A stretch of DNA of 64,000 nucleotides, taken from contig OZ020515.1 in the NCBI GenBank assembly GCA_963971425.1, forward strand, positions 13,532,291-13,596,290, written 5' to 3'. This DNA is from Bryoerythrophyllum caledonicum (taxonomy: Eukaryota > Streptophyta > Bryopsida > Pottiales > Pottiaceae). How positions within the stretch are numbered: the first letter of the stretch is position 1; each line of letters begins with the position of its first letter. Shown here piece by piece: positions 1 through 10,116 of the stretch. Under the pieces are notes generated by a model. That model was given only the letters and a program-made list of their open reading frames with translations. It was not told where the DNA came from and made no database searches. The position numbers were made by a program, and so were the translations under genes.

Positions 1-1559
1 TGTCTAATATCTGTAAAACATAAATATAAATAAATAAAAGGATAAAATATATTTGGGAAAGATGATCCATATTCTTTCGATGAACGTATACTCATGGAAG
101 ATATTTTGTAGTATGGTATATGCAATTTGGTGAAGAAGAGGATGTAGAATGGTAAGAAAATGTTCTTGTTGATGCTCTTTTTTGACGTAATTTCACTGTG
201 TCAATTTTTTTTCGATGGATGATATTAAACTACATTGTGTCAATGATTAGCTATTCCAAAGAAGAAGAAGAACTCCGCTCTCCGAAGGAGATTGGCATGA
301 ATATAGTGTTTGTTCATTCTCTTCACTAAGCATATGGCCGCGAGACATAGGCTAGTGTAATAGAACTACTCCCTCCTCTCAAGGGTAAACACTTTTCTAC
401 ACTAAGTGCTTCCCTATACTAATTGTCTTACAACCGACATGTCATCTCCCCCAAGGGCTTTGTGGGTCCCCATACAACAAGAAGCTATTCCGACATCTGT
501 AGGAAAGTTTAGTTAGTAAGAAATCTAGGTCAATTGAAGAAATGGAGAAGTTGAACTCCTTAATGTGTGGCGAAGAGAATGGCAAAATCCAAAGAGCAAT
601 GTCAAGATTATAAAATGTATTCATACAATATAAATATGAAACAATTCAAAACTTCTAAGGTTTTTGTTTTCAAATTATTATAGAAAATGTATAACCAATT
701 TAGGTAACTCAGTTTAGATATAGAGTATGTTATGGATAATCACATTTATGCAGTAGGCACTTGTAAACAATTTTGTGCAATTCATCATGCAATAAATGGT
801 GGGACATTCAATTCCACCATACAATATGCATGGAAATTTGCACATCATTTTTGCATTACACAAACTTCTGACCTTGCATTGATAGAATTTATTTTGCATT
901 ATTGCCAATAATGTAGTTGTATGCATGCTTATATCCACCGTATTATCTTTTTGTCATATTCCCTTGTGCTCATTGAACAACATATACCTCTAATTTCCAA
1001 ATGCATTCGTCCATCATGTTTGGGACCACAAACACATCAGCATACTATTAAAACGGCCGATAGAAGCATCAATGTGTTTCTTACATATTGAGACTCAACA
1101 TGTTGTTGACAATATGTTGTCAATGAGTTCAATCATAGACATACCCATCATGTTCAAACATAGTGACTTTTATTGGACCTACATTCTAACCTTGACAATA
1201 TCACACCCTCTAGTTCACTAAAACATGTGATATAAACTAGGTGTGTCATATTTTATAATATCACATTTAGAGGGTTTATGTGTAATGTGAGATTATTCAG
1301 GTCCATAGAGAAATGAAAGTGAATAAAAATAAAAATAAGGATCAAAGTGAAAACAAAAACAAAGGTAGAAACATAAAACTTCATATAAAACTAAATGTAA
1401 AAGCTTGAATAACAAAGGGTTTTCAACATCCACTCAGTTCTTTGTAATTGGTCATTTTGAAGGTACTTTATTATGTTGAAAGATCACTTCAAGGAAGAAG
1501 ACTCATGGAAAAGAGGGATCAAACTCAAAAAAAATTCTTTACTTTTGTCATTAAAGCCA
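1..1559. other. AT-rich stretch without a recognisable gene
   Basis: I see no coding similarity here. The stretch is AT-rich, with short open frames that look random. It lies downstream of the protease part of the minus-strand Ty3/gypsy fossil at 1560-3569, where reverse transcriptase would be expected, but no polymerase motif is visible. That element is therefore either truncated or replaced here by other repeat DNA. Confidence 0.5.
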
Positions 1560-3138
1560 ATGATGTTTCTTATGTGGGCGGTAATAAAATGTACCTTAAA
1601 CACTCTTTAATTGGATGAGTAATATTGAAAATAATAAAACTTCTATGGTCCTTAAACGTAACCTCCATAGGTTCTGATTCATGGGTGACACTACTAGACA
1701 GTAAAGGTTGACCGTCTATTACTTCATATAAGAAACAAGCAGATGCTCCTGAATCTAATAATGCTAAGGTTTTCACTATTTGAGGATCAAATGACAAAGG
1801 AATAGTAAAGCAACGGGCAGGTTAAGCAGAAAAAGAGGAACCTTATCATTGTAGTTGCGATATTGAATTGTCCAGCTGCACGGTTCCTATTGTGGTTGGG
1901 CATCCGCCTTTTCCTGCATTGTAGCGCCTCTAGTCTTAAAAGCACGTCGATTCTAATTCTTGGAACAATTTCCAACTCTATGGCCTCTTTTACCACAATA
2001 CAAGCATAGTCCTTCTTCTATACGTCGCTTCTTTTCTTCCGGAGTAAGGGATTTCACCCATACCGCGTCAATTTGCATGTCTTCCACCTCCAAATGTGAA
2101 CCTAGAGTGCTCGCCAACAAAGTTGGGCCGTGGCGAGTCGTATGTTGTCTTGAGCGTTGATCTTGTCAACGTTGAAACAAGCGGGTATTACACTTCACAG
2201 CTTGGCTAATGGCTTCGTTGAGCAATCTCGGATCAGAAAGAGATAATAGTAAATCCTACACGTCGTCACTTAAACCCCAATAAAATTGACTCATCAATGC
2301 TTCTTTGTCCAAGTTGATGTTGCATGCTACTTGCCTGAAATGTGATGCATAGATTGATGCGGAGCGTGCTCCTTGTTGTAGCGACCAAATATTTATTGTA
2401 GCCCATCAAGCCTTGTCATGTATGCCAAATGCTTGCGCGAACACCTCCAAAAAAAATTCGAAGTTGTTCAGAATTGACGATCTTTTTTCGAACAAAGGAG
2501 TAACCATGATAGAGCTTGTCCGTAAGCAAAGTTCTAATCAATCCGACACGTAACTCCTCCGTCAGATAGCGTTCGGGGTCTAAAACTGATATCAACCGGA
2601 TTTTATTAACGAAACCTCTAAACTTAGAGTGTGTATCATCGAACTTGTCTGGAAGGCTAACCCCAGGCTCTTTTCGTGGTACAATCGGCGGTTCTTGTTG
2701 AACCAAAGGTAACGCTGCTACTTTTGGTGCAGAAGCTTGGATCTCGTGAATTTGAGTTTGTGCTATCTCGGATGCTCCATTGTTGTAAAGTCTTACAATG
2801 ACTCTTTCAATCCCTGCAATTCGTGTGATAATGTAGCAAAAACATTCATAATGGCGTCCAATTTGAACTCCTAACTTTTAGTCATATTAATGTCTTGGCC
2901 TTCGACCATTCTAAGAGAAGGAAAGAAATAACCCTGTAGGAAGACAATATTGGTTAGAGGAAGGTACTCTGCAACCTCTAAGATGCCTTGAAACCTCCAA
3001 CAGAGGGGTAATCCACTCTCTCCAAGAAGGATAAGACTCCAATATTGGAAATAGAAGAAATATCAATTTAGAGGAGGGTAATCTCAAAAGTGCTAGGATC
3101 CTTCAAGAAGACGGGTAATCCACACTCTAACAAAGAGG

Positions 3139-3158
3139 AACTAACTCTGATATTTGGG
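3139..3158 (-). promoter_or_regulatory. Primer-binding-site-like sequence
   Basis: On the minus strand this reads CCCAAATATCAGAGTTAGTT, close to the plant retrotransposon primer site complementary to initiator tRNA-Met (core ATCAGAG). It lies directly inside the inferred LTR edge and upstream of gag, as expected. It is degenerate. Confidence 0.45.
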
Positions 3159-3159
3159 A

Positions 3160-3569
3160 TGAGTTCAGTCTCGACAAACTGTTAGACACAAAACTAGCCA
3201 AGAAGTGATATGAGGCTAGAAGAGAGTTCAAGACAAGAACTAACAAGAACTTGGATTAACAAGATGAGTTCACGAACAACACCAAGAAAAGTGAGCTAGA
3301 ACTCCAGAAAGTGCACTGGTGAGACTGAAGAATTTTTCAACCTCGACTCCCATGTATAATCCTAGAACTTCTACCAACAGAAACTTCTAGAGAAGCTTCC
3401 AAAGGTTGCAAACAAAATTTTCCAAAGAAGCTTCCTAAGGTTGCTTGTTGCGAAAACTTCTAAAGAAGCTTCCAAAGGTTGCTAACGGAAACTTCTAGAA
3501 GGTTCTAAGACTTATTTCTAGAAGGTTCTACAAACTTCTTAGAAGGTTTTAGAGGCTATGACCCTAACA
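3160..3569 (-). repeat. LTR of the minus-strand Ty3/gypsy fossil
   Basis: Read on the minus strand the segment begins TGTTAGGGTC and ends CTGAACTCA, giving the TG...CA ends of an LTR. A TATA-like ATTATACATG lies about 3352-3361, between a motif-rich U3 part and the rest. A stretch matching a tRNA-Met-type primer site (ATATCAGAGTTAG on the minus strand, 3139-3158) follows within a few bases. The partner LTR is outside the window, so the exact ends are inferred from these marks. Confidence 0.6.
3383..3553. promoter_or_regulatory. Cluster of heat-shock elements in the LTR
   Basis: Heat-shock factor sites are alternating GAA and TTC blocks spaced by two bases. Two three-block sites, TTCTAGAAGGTTC, lie at 3493-3505 and 3516-3528. 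GAAGCTTC dyads lie at 3392-3399, 3427-3434 and 3465-3472, and a further TTC/GAA block at about 3536-3546. They sit in the U3 part of the LTR, upstream of the TATA-like sequence in the element's direction. This layout resembles heat-induced plant retrotransposons such as ONSEN, but in a Ty3/gypsy element. Confidence 0.6.
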
Positions 3570-3745
3570 ATTGGTGATGTGGACCTTATCATTGCGGGTT
3601 GGCCATGTCAAGGTATGTCTATGAGTGGATACCAAAACGGGTTGAAAGATACTCATTCTTTACGGTTTCATGATATGATTCGCATATTGCATTTGCTTCA
3701 AACATCTCAGAAGCGACCACCAAGTTACATCGTGGAGAATGTATT
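3570..3745 (+). pseudogene. C5-methyltransferase domain remnant, motifs IV and VI
   Basis: The conceptual product contains DVDLIIAGWPCQGMSMSG and later YIVENV. PCQ is the catalytic motif IV of cytosine-C5 DNA methyltransferases (the cysteine that attacks cytosine) and ENV is motif VI. The spacing between them, with a GLKDTHS...RFHDMIRIL stretch, fits the family. The segment ends at a CACTA insertion and resumes after it. Its place just upstream of reverse transcriptase makes it likely cargo of the retroelement rather than a host methylase gene. Confidence 0.7.
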
Positions 3746-5116
3746 CACTATAAGAAACCCGTGTTTTTTGTGACAGGGCAACTAACGTGCAATTATGTTT
3801 TGTGCAGCATCCGGCACGTCAACGTTGACGTCCAAAAAACTCCGTTATAACTGACATGCGAAAAACATGCCAAAATCTCAAAAAACAGGCCCACGTTTTT
3901 TAAAACGTCACAAAAACTTGGGGTTGAAGGTGTTAAAAATATGCCATGTGGCTGCCACGTCGCATCCACGTCATCGCCACATAGACGGGCAGTGCCACAT
4001 CCCCAACTTTTTCATCCGGGCCCTTGGTAATGTGGCCCATGATGTGGCGCATGGCGTGGCATACGATTGTGACTAGGCTTGCATACGTGGACCCGCCATT
4101 TTATGACGTGGCACCTTTAAAATATGACGTGTCACTTTTTAAAGTATGACGTGGCATGTCCAATCAGCATAGTTTAATGCAATAATTAATTGTGGACAGT
4201 GTAAATTGGGACGTCATTTCTAACACGGTATGTTTTCTGTGACGTTCGTTATGACGTTTTCTGTGACGTTCGTTGAGATGGAGGTCACCAAAAGCAAGCA
4301 CCAAGTCAGCAAAAGCAAGTGCCATGTCACCAAAAAGAAGCGCCATGTCATCAAAAAGTACCGTATCACTTTAAGTTTCAAGGGTAATTCAAATTCATCC
4401 AAATAGATGGATGGAAGTGAATCACTCTTGATTCAAGTGTGATGAGATAGGAGAGAAGGCCTTACATATATATACAATGGGATGCACAAGTGGTGACAAT
4501 CCATATGGGATTATTGGATTTGTCATGGTGTTAGCCTCGTGTTAGCATAAACATTAAAATGTCACAGTAGACGTCCATCCAGACGTCTGTTCCAACATCC
4601 TCTTTGCCTACGTGGCAGCTGATTTCAACCTTGCCTACGTGGCACAAACATTTTAAAAAGAATCCAATTTCTACCTTGCCTACGTGGCTCAAACATGTTT
4701 TTTGTGATGTCAGTTAGGACATCCACGTTTTTTGTGACGTCAGTAACGACATCCACGTTTTTATTTTTGTAGGGGTCAGCCCATCTCCATTGTGTTTTAA
4801 CCCTTGGGCAGTGTTTTACGGGAGGTTGCAGTAACAATCTCGAAGTTACTCATAGTAAAGCTGAAACCCCCCTGCCGACGTGGCATTGTCACCTTTCTGA
4901 GGACGTTGTCTAAAACATGACTATGTTCACTAGGACGTCCCGCAAAACAAATATGTTTATGCTAACATCTCTGCGTTTTTCCGCCAATTTTTCCATGTTT
5001 GGTGCAACATCCACCAGAATCCGAGAGCCCAAGGCTCGGCCCGTTCGCAAAAACATGTTTTGAAAAACACACTTGATCACAGCTAACGTCACAAAAATCA
5101 CGGGTTTCTTATAGTG
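3746..5116. mobile_element. Non-autonomous CACTA (En/Spm-type) transposon
   Basis: The element starts CACTATAAGAAACCCGTG and ends with its inverted copy. Ignoring one mismatch the inverted repeats continue through TTTTTGTGAC, about 28 bp. The flanks are TATT on both sides (3742-3745 and 5117-5120), an apparent 4-bp duplication where CACTA elements usually give 2-3 bp. The interior has many subterminal motifs with GTGACG, GACGT and ACGTGGCA in both orientations, typical transposase-binding-site arrays of this superfamily, and no transposase. Short open frames inside are not coding. It splits the methyltransferase segment of the retroelement and is therefore younger than it. Confidence 0.85.
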
Positions 5117-5690
5117 TATTGGTAGTAAGTAGCTCCAAGTCGAGGACCTTGGAGGGCAAGGACCGCATACACTAGACTTTGAATTTGTTTGGGTTATTGG
5201 ATGCGACTACCGTGAAATCGTGAGCACATTCCCGCAATTGCGGTGGACGAATATGGCACCTCAAGGGTTGCTACAGTCTATCGTGAGTTGTATTAAACGA
5301 TCCGATGTCTATGTAAGTGACAATTTGGATCCTCATAGGGCACCTCGCACGTTTACCATGACGACCAAACAGATATGGTGGTGGTTAACCTCAAGTGAGA
5401 ACCGCGTAAGGCATTGCCCGCATTGGTTAGTTTTACTAGGTAGTATGCCTTTAAAGATAACGACCTTCTTTGGGATTCCTTGTCTCAAGAAATGGTGGAG
5501 CCCAATGCGGATGAGCAAGAGAGAGTCATGGAATTCCTCACAGGCACTACCAATGCGCACACGATTTTGGAGTAACAACGACAATTTTTACTTGGGCAAG
5601 CAATGGATTTTTTGCTTGACTTGGATAGTTTTGTTGCTAGTGAGAAAACATAAGCAGTTAGCTTCTAGTTTGCCAGATTAAATGGGATCT
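5117..5690 (+). pseudogene. C5-methyltransferase domain remnant, C-terminal motifs
   Basis: This continues the methyltransferase region after the CACTA insertion. It shows a WTNM stretch typical of motif VIII (RxRxxWTN) near 5245-5260. Toward the end comes sequence reminiscent of the motif IX-X region, with a leucine-rich LLGQAMDF-like reading near 5590. The reading frame is not maintained. Together with 3570-3745 it covers motifs IV to X in the right order. Confidence 0.55.
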
Positions 5691-6077
5691 TGTGAGTTGT
5701 CGGCGGCTGGAGAACCATTTGTCTCTGTCAAGGTGACAGACAAAGTGGTTGGGGGGCAAAAGGGCCTTGGCACCTCATTTATGGAACATGTGGAGTACCC
5801 CAAATCTTTTTGTGGAGCCAAAGGTTGAGGATCCTCACCATGGAGCCGAGGATTGGAGTCAAAGTCAGGAATTGGCCCACCACAGGAGAGATTTTAAGGA
5901 AGCTTTTGAGAAGATGTTGATGGAAAAAACACAATTCACCAAATGGAGGAGATTAGCAAATTAAGCCAATTGGAAGGATTTGGATGCACGATGAGAAAGG
6001 ATGGAGTAGAGCTTCTTCCATCTCACATGCAATAGCGACCAAAGAAGAAGAATCATGCTCCAAAGAAACCCAAAGAC
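5691..6077 (+). other. Linker of the retroelement, no clear domain
   Basis: The sequence lies between the methyltransferase and reverse transcriptase parts. Protease would be expected here. A short stretch with AAGEPFVSVKVTDKVV could be a protease-proximal remnant, but no DSG/DTG active site was recognised. Confidence 0.3.
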
Positions 6078-6602
6078 GTGGTAACCAATGATACTTGGAA
6101 ATCGATAGTAGGCCTAGCTGATGGTGCAATTGACACAGAGGAACATGAGTTCCTCAACAAGTGCATTGATTATTTTGCCTTTACTCTACAGGACCTGGAA
6201 GTATTGAAGGGGCAAGAAGTACGTATCAACTTGATGGACAAAACACCAATTTATCGCAAGCCGTATAAGTATAGTGACGTTGAACGGAGGATGATCCGTG
6301 CTCGTACGGAGGAGTTAGTGGCTGCAAGGCTAGTGGATATAGCTTCATTGGGTTGTGAGTATGCGTCGACAACGGTTATGCCATTCAAAAAAGATATCTA
6401 CAAAAATTGGACCGAGAAGACGACGTGCGGGGACTATAGGAGGATTAATAAATTCACCAAGTCGGATTGTTTTGCCATGGCAACGGCGGAGGAGAACTTT
6501 GAGGCCACTAATCATGCCAAAGTGTTGAGTACGTTGGACTTGCACTCTAGATACCACCAAATTGGACTGAGAGAGGAAGACAAGGAGAAAACGACAATCT
6601 AA
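6078..6602 (+). pseudogene. Reverse transcriptase segment of the Ty3/gypsy fossil
   Basis: The conceptual product shows the N-terminal half of a Ty3/gypsy reverse transcriptase: an RINLMDKTPIYRKPYKYSD entry, the palm-region CGDYRRINKFT (family R.C.DYR.LN) and VLSTLDLHSRYHQIGLREED (family F..LDL.SGYHQI). The YxDD catalytic stretch and the connection are absent, so part of the polymerase is missing. Other frames over this region are shadows. Confidence 0.8.
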
Positions 6603-6639
6603 GGCATTGACAAAGATGAAAAGGAGTTTGTGTTCAAGT

Positions 6640-6900
6640 ACGCCAATTGGTCTAACAACAATGCGGAGGCTTAGTATAGCTTACATGAAGGGGAATGCTT
6701 GGCCGCAATATGAACATTTTTGGTGGTACCTTTATGGTAACGAGTTTCTATTGGTTACAGATCATTAACCTTTAAAGTGGTTGATGGATTCTGACAAATT
6801 AACAAGGAAACTAGCACCGTGGGCCTTGATGTTGATGTAGTAGGATTTCAAGGTGTGCCCACAGCGGGATTGATGAACATGGATGCCAGCAGCCTTAGCC
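6640..6900 (+). pseudogene. RNase H segment of the Ty3/gypsy fossil
   Basis: Readings with HEGECLAAI, VTDH and PLKWLM match the Ty3/gypsy RNase H pattern (E.E.LA.V...YL.G..F.L.TDH.PL..L). The segment directly follows truncated reverse transcriptase. It is in decay and in more than one reading frame. Confidence 0.65.
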
Positions 6901-7245
6901 GCAATCCAATTTCCAACCAAGCAGATGCTACGAGCGCTATGTGGCACGTGAGGATGAGGCCAACCCTTTGTCAGGTTGGCATCATTCGGCCTTTCTAAGT
7001 GTGCTGGCGATGCGTAGAGATGACACCAGAGAAGTTACTGTGGCCATGTAGAATAAGTATTTTTACGATTGGCTTTTTACAACCCACCGTATAGATTCGT
7101 TCGCGAGGAAGTAGGGAATTCTTAAATAATTTAGGATGTGACAATTTAGTCTTTTAATTCCCGTTTTATATTTTCCAGGGATTAATGGCCTTATTTACAA
7201 CATCATAATATACACAAAAACTACAATCAACTAACCACCAAGCAA

Positions 7246-7617
7246 TTAGTCTTCAATAATTGATAGCTCCTCCAGCTCCAAATTGAGTTCGTCATTCTCA
7301 TAATATTCACCAAGCTGCCAATACATAGCAGCTTCAACACTGCAGGGTTCCCGTATAATTCCCGTCCAAGTATACTCGGGCTCAAACTTAATCAGCCATT
7401 GATAATCTTCCTCTCTTAACACAACACCGATTGGAGTATTTTTGTTGGTCCTCAACAATATGTGAATTTCTTCACAAATTCTCCACTTTGTCTCCAAATC
7501 CACTGTATGGATTTGTCTTCCCAAATAGTGTGCTCTACCATACTTCTGGCTTAACAAATTCCGCAATTTATCAATCAACTCCCTATGGGTTAATCTCACA
7601 CCTGGCATAATCTCCAA
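7246..7617 (-). CDS. Hypothetical 123-residue protein
   Basis: An uninterrupted frame of 123 codons starting MEIMPGVRLTHRELIDKL and ending in an acidic tail (ELEELSIIED). The composition is protein-like: charged, with several tryptophans, no low complexity and no membrane segment. I do not recognise the family. Upstream on the same strand (7618-7760) other frames also read protein-like, so this may be the 3' exon or the remaining part of a longer product. It lies at one side of the CCAATTGG cluster and may belong to the inserted element. Confidence 0.35.
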   Translation of the reverse strand: MEIMPGVRLTHRELIDKLRNLLSQKYGRAHYLGRQIHTVDLETKWRICEEIHILLRTNKNTPIGVVLREEDYQWLIKFEPEYTWTGIIREPCSVEAAMYWQLGEYYENDELNLELEELSIIED

Positions 7618-7690
7618 CTAATTTTCTCAGCATTTCTTCCTCATTGGTATTTACGTATTCATTCCACCATGATACTCCTTCCTCATTTTT

Positions 7691-8568
7691 CCAATTGGTT
7701 TGTGATTTAACAACACGCTCCAAATGATTTCAATCACCTCTTCTATACCATGATCACATTAATTTTTAGTTATTTATATATTTATATATTTTTATATTTC
7801 AATCTCTTTTCATTCTTTGATCTTTACTCCTTTTATATTTTATTTTTCTATTTTATTCACTTTTCTTATTTTCTGTTCTTTAAATCAAACGCAGGTTTGA
7901 TTACTCTCCCAAAGGTATTTCCATTGCAATCAACTCCTGATTTGAACTTCCAATTGGTCTGTTTAACTACAAGGCTCCAAAACCATTTCGCAAATGGTCA
8001 ACTAGTCTCAGTTTCACATCTCCAGTCTCAGTCATTCCAATTGGTCTTCTCTCCAATCACAGATACTTTCCAATCACTTCTCTACCACATGGGTATCATG
8101 CAATCTAGGGCATGCAGCCCATCAATTCTCCAATTGGCTTCAAATACTCACACCATACAAAATTGAGTTCACTGTTAACTCCCAATTGGTTCACTCATTC
8201 ATACAATCAGCACCATCAATACCAATTGGTAACATGGCCATGGTAAGCCCCATGCCTGTCCAAATTCTCCAATTGGTTTCCAATCTCCACTAAATTCAAT
8301 TACTTCGAGTCACTCATAAACACACACTTTTCAATTGTCACACAAATATACACACACTCTCCAATAATATATTTTATTACTCCAAATTGTATCATCTCAC
8401 ATCACAATCACTGGTTCTCCACAATTTTCACAATGTTCACAATTCACACAACTTTATCACAGTTTCCAAGTCCAATTAATCACATACAAAGGACATCACA
8501 TTCTCACCACAATCACCAATCGGTTCTACACTGATTTCCATTCAATTGCAACACAGTTTCCAATTGGT
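7691..8568. repeat. Cluster of CCAATTGG palindromes
   Basis: Eight exact CCAATTGG octamers, nearly all followed by T, lie at 7691, 7950, 8037, 8130, 8182, 8222, 8269 and 8560. Near-matches (CCAATCGG, CCAATTGT) lie near 8515, 8660, 8776 and 8868. The commonest extended form is TCCAATTGGTY. The five intervals between 7950 and 8269 are 40-93 bp. An 8-mer is expected about once per 65 kb by chance, so this is a real cluster. Confidence 0.8.
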
Positions 8569-9005
8569 TCACACAATTACACAACCAACACATGCAGTTA
8601 CTCCAAAGTAAATAATTTTTTTATTATTATATATTTTTATAGATAAATTTGGTATTACTCCAATTGTTCCAAAGCTCACAGTGCTCTCACAAAATCACAA
8701 CACAAACATCAACAAAGCCAAAACTTCCTCAAACCAGGAAGGAGCTTTGGCACTGCAGGCACAAAAACTAAAACTCAATCGGTTCCTTCCTAACCCTTGT
8801 ACTTCTCCCATCGGATGTGCCTTTTCAACCATGTTCTTTCACTGACCTACCGGGATCCACTCTTACTAATGTACCAATCGGGAAAGACATTACTAACAGA
8901 ATCTAGTTACATCACAAAACTGCTTCTATTGGTAAATATACGCATTTTAGCCCAAATTTCTACCAAACGGAAAATTTTGCCTATTTATCTGACTACAGGC
9001 CACAA

Positions 9006-9150
9006 TAGATGAGGATGGCGGTAAAGAATCTGGAGGCGCCGAAGATATTTATGAGGACACAAACGTGATGCAGATCTTGACAAATGGAGAAGTGGTGCCT
9101 ACGTGGTCCACTAAGGATAGAAATCGAGTCTCACAACGAGCTAAACGATT
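9006..9150 (+). pseudogene. Polymerase-integrase connector of the Ty3/gypsy fossil
   Basis: A short stretch reading EDIYEDTNVMQIL and later RVSQRAKRF leads directly into the integrase N-terminus. It marks the point where the retroelement resumes after the palindrome-rich insert. Confidence 0.5.
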
Positions 9151-10116
9151 TGTATGGTAGATGACTCACTTTTTAATAGTGTGGCCGGATGGCATACGGA
9201 AGGTGGTGCCAATTCCATTGGAGAGAGTGAAGCTTATCAAGGACACGCATGAGGACCTTGGGCTCTTTGGAGTGCGTAGGACTTATAGCTTGCTCCAGCT
9301 TCACTATTGGTGGCAAGAAATGCAGTCACAAGTTCAAGCTTTAGTGGTGCGATGCATGGTGTGTGATCATGCATGAGCGTTTTTTAATGCTTTGATGCCA
9401 CAATTACAACCATTACCAATTCTGGGTTTAGGATTCATGTGGAGCTTGGACTTTGCAAATCAACTCTTGTGACACCTCGACACAAGAAGTATGTATTAAT
9501 GATTATTGAACATTTTCAAAGTGTATTGAATTGATAGCCTTGCCTGAGTAGTTTAGTGAAGGCGCCGCTTAATCTTTTTTTGATCAATTCTGAGTTGCTT
9601 TGGAGCTCCAGCAGAAGTTCTCACAGACCAAGGACGTGAGTACTTGGGTGAATTTCAAATGTTGTGTGAGGAAGCGGTGGTATATTACTGCACTTCCTTG
9701 ATGGATCACCTCGAAGCAAATGGATTGGCGGAGTGCATGGTGCAAACCGTCAAGAAGGGGCTTTGAAAGTATGGTTTGAAGAAGGGACATCACCAAAATT
9801 GGAACTTGCAATTACCGTAGATAGCCATGGACTACCGATTTCTTCTTATTTCTTGTTGTTTAGAAGGCAAGCATCCTTGGCATCCATTTCTCCATACTTC
9901 TTGATGTTTGGAAGACATCCGATGTTACCGAAGGCTATTCAAACATATGTTGGCACCGTGTTGGCTGACATAGACAATCTAGACACGTGGACTCATGTGT
10001 GTAAGCAATGTGCGAATTTGTTCATACGGTCGATGCCTAGGGCATCAAAGAATCTTTCCATTGCTCAACATTGGGAGACGTTGCACTATGCTACGATATG
10101 GGAAGGAGGCTACTGA
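9151..10116 (+). pseudogene. Integrase segment of the Ty3/gypsy fossil
   Basis: The HHCC zinc-binding part is visible (H in THEDLGLFGVRRTYSLL, then YWW, then CMVCDH). The core domain follows with LTDQGREYLGEF-like sequence (second catalytic aspartate region) near 9630-9660 and the FSPYFLMFGRHPMLP-type stretch near 9890-9930. This is the part of the fossil most easily recognised, though it is interrupted several times. Confidence 0.8.

Larger units (their letters stand above)
1560..3569 (-). mobile_element. Ty3/gypsy LTR retrotransposon fossil (LTR, gag, zinc knuckle, protease)
   Basis: Broken 5' part of a Ty3/gypsy element read on the minus strand. From right to left it shows an LTR (3160-3569), a primer-binding-site-like stretch, a gag segment (about 2416-2900, with the typical PDKFDDTHSKFRGFVNKIRL pattern), a CCHC zinc knuckle (about 1965-2050, CLYCGKRGHRVGNC) and a retropepsin-like segment with LLDSGASACFL (1570-1797). 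The knuckle context, a basic KKRRIEEGLCLYCG stretch, resembles Tf1/sushi-type chromoviruses. Polymerase and the second LTR are not in the window. It carries several breaks and looks old. Its right edge abuts methyltransferase sequence of the plus-strand fossil at 3570, so it probably inserted into that element. Confidence 0.75.
7040..9005. mobile_element. Unclassified insert within the retroelement, rich in CCAATTGG palindromes
   Basis: RNase H sequence ends by about 7030 and the retroelement resumes near 9006, just before integrase, so about 2 kb appears inserted. The edges carry a possible imperfect inverted repeat (TGTGGCCATGTAG at about 7033; CTACAGGCCACA at about 8992), without a clear target duplication. 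The interior is AT-rich, holds one small open frame (7246-7617) and the CCAATTGG cluster. Clustered palindromes of this kind are usual in subterminal parts of DNA transposons. Class unknown. Confidence 0.4.

Noticed and set aside
3558-3773. Host DNA methyltransferase gene
   Set aside because: The domain lies directly upstream of reverse transcriptase on the same strand and is decayed; retroelement cargo is the simpler reading.
7750-8166. Plus-strand 138-codon frame
   Set aside because: The first half is a phenylalanine/tyrosine run from AT-rich DNA and the second half follows the CCAATTGG repeats; no similarity.
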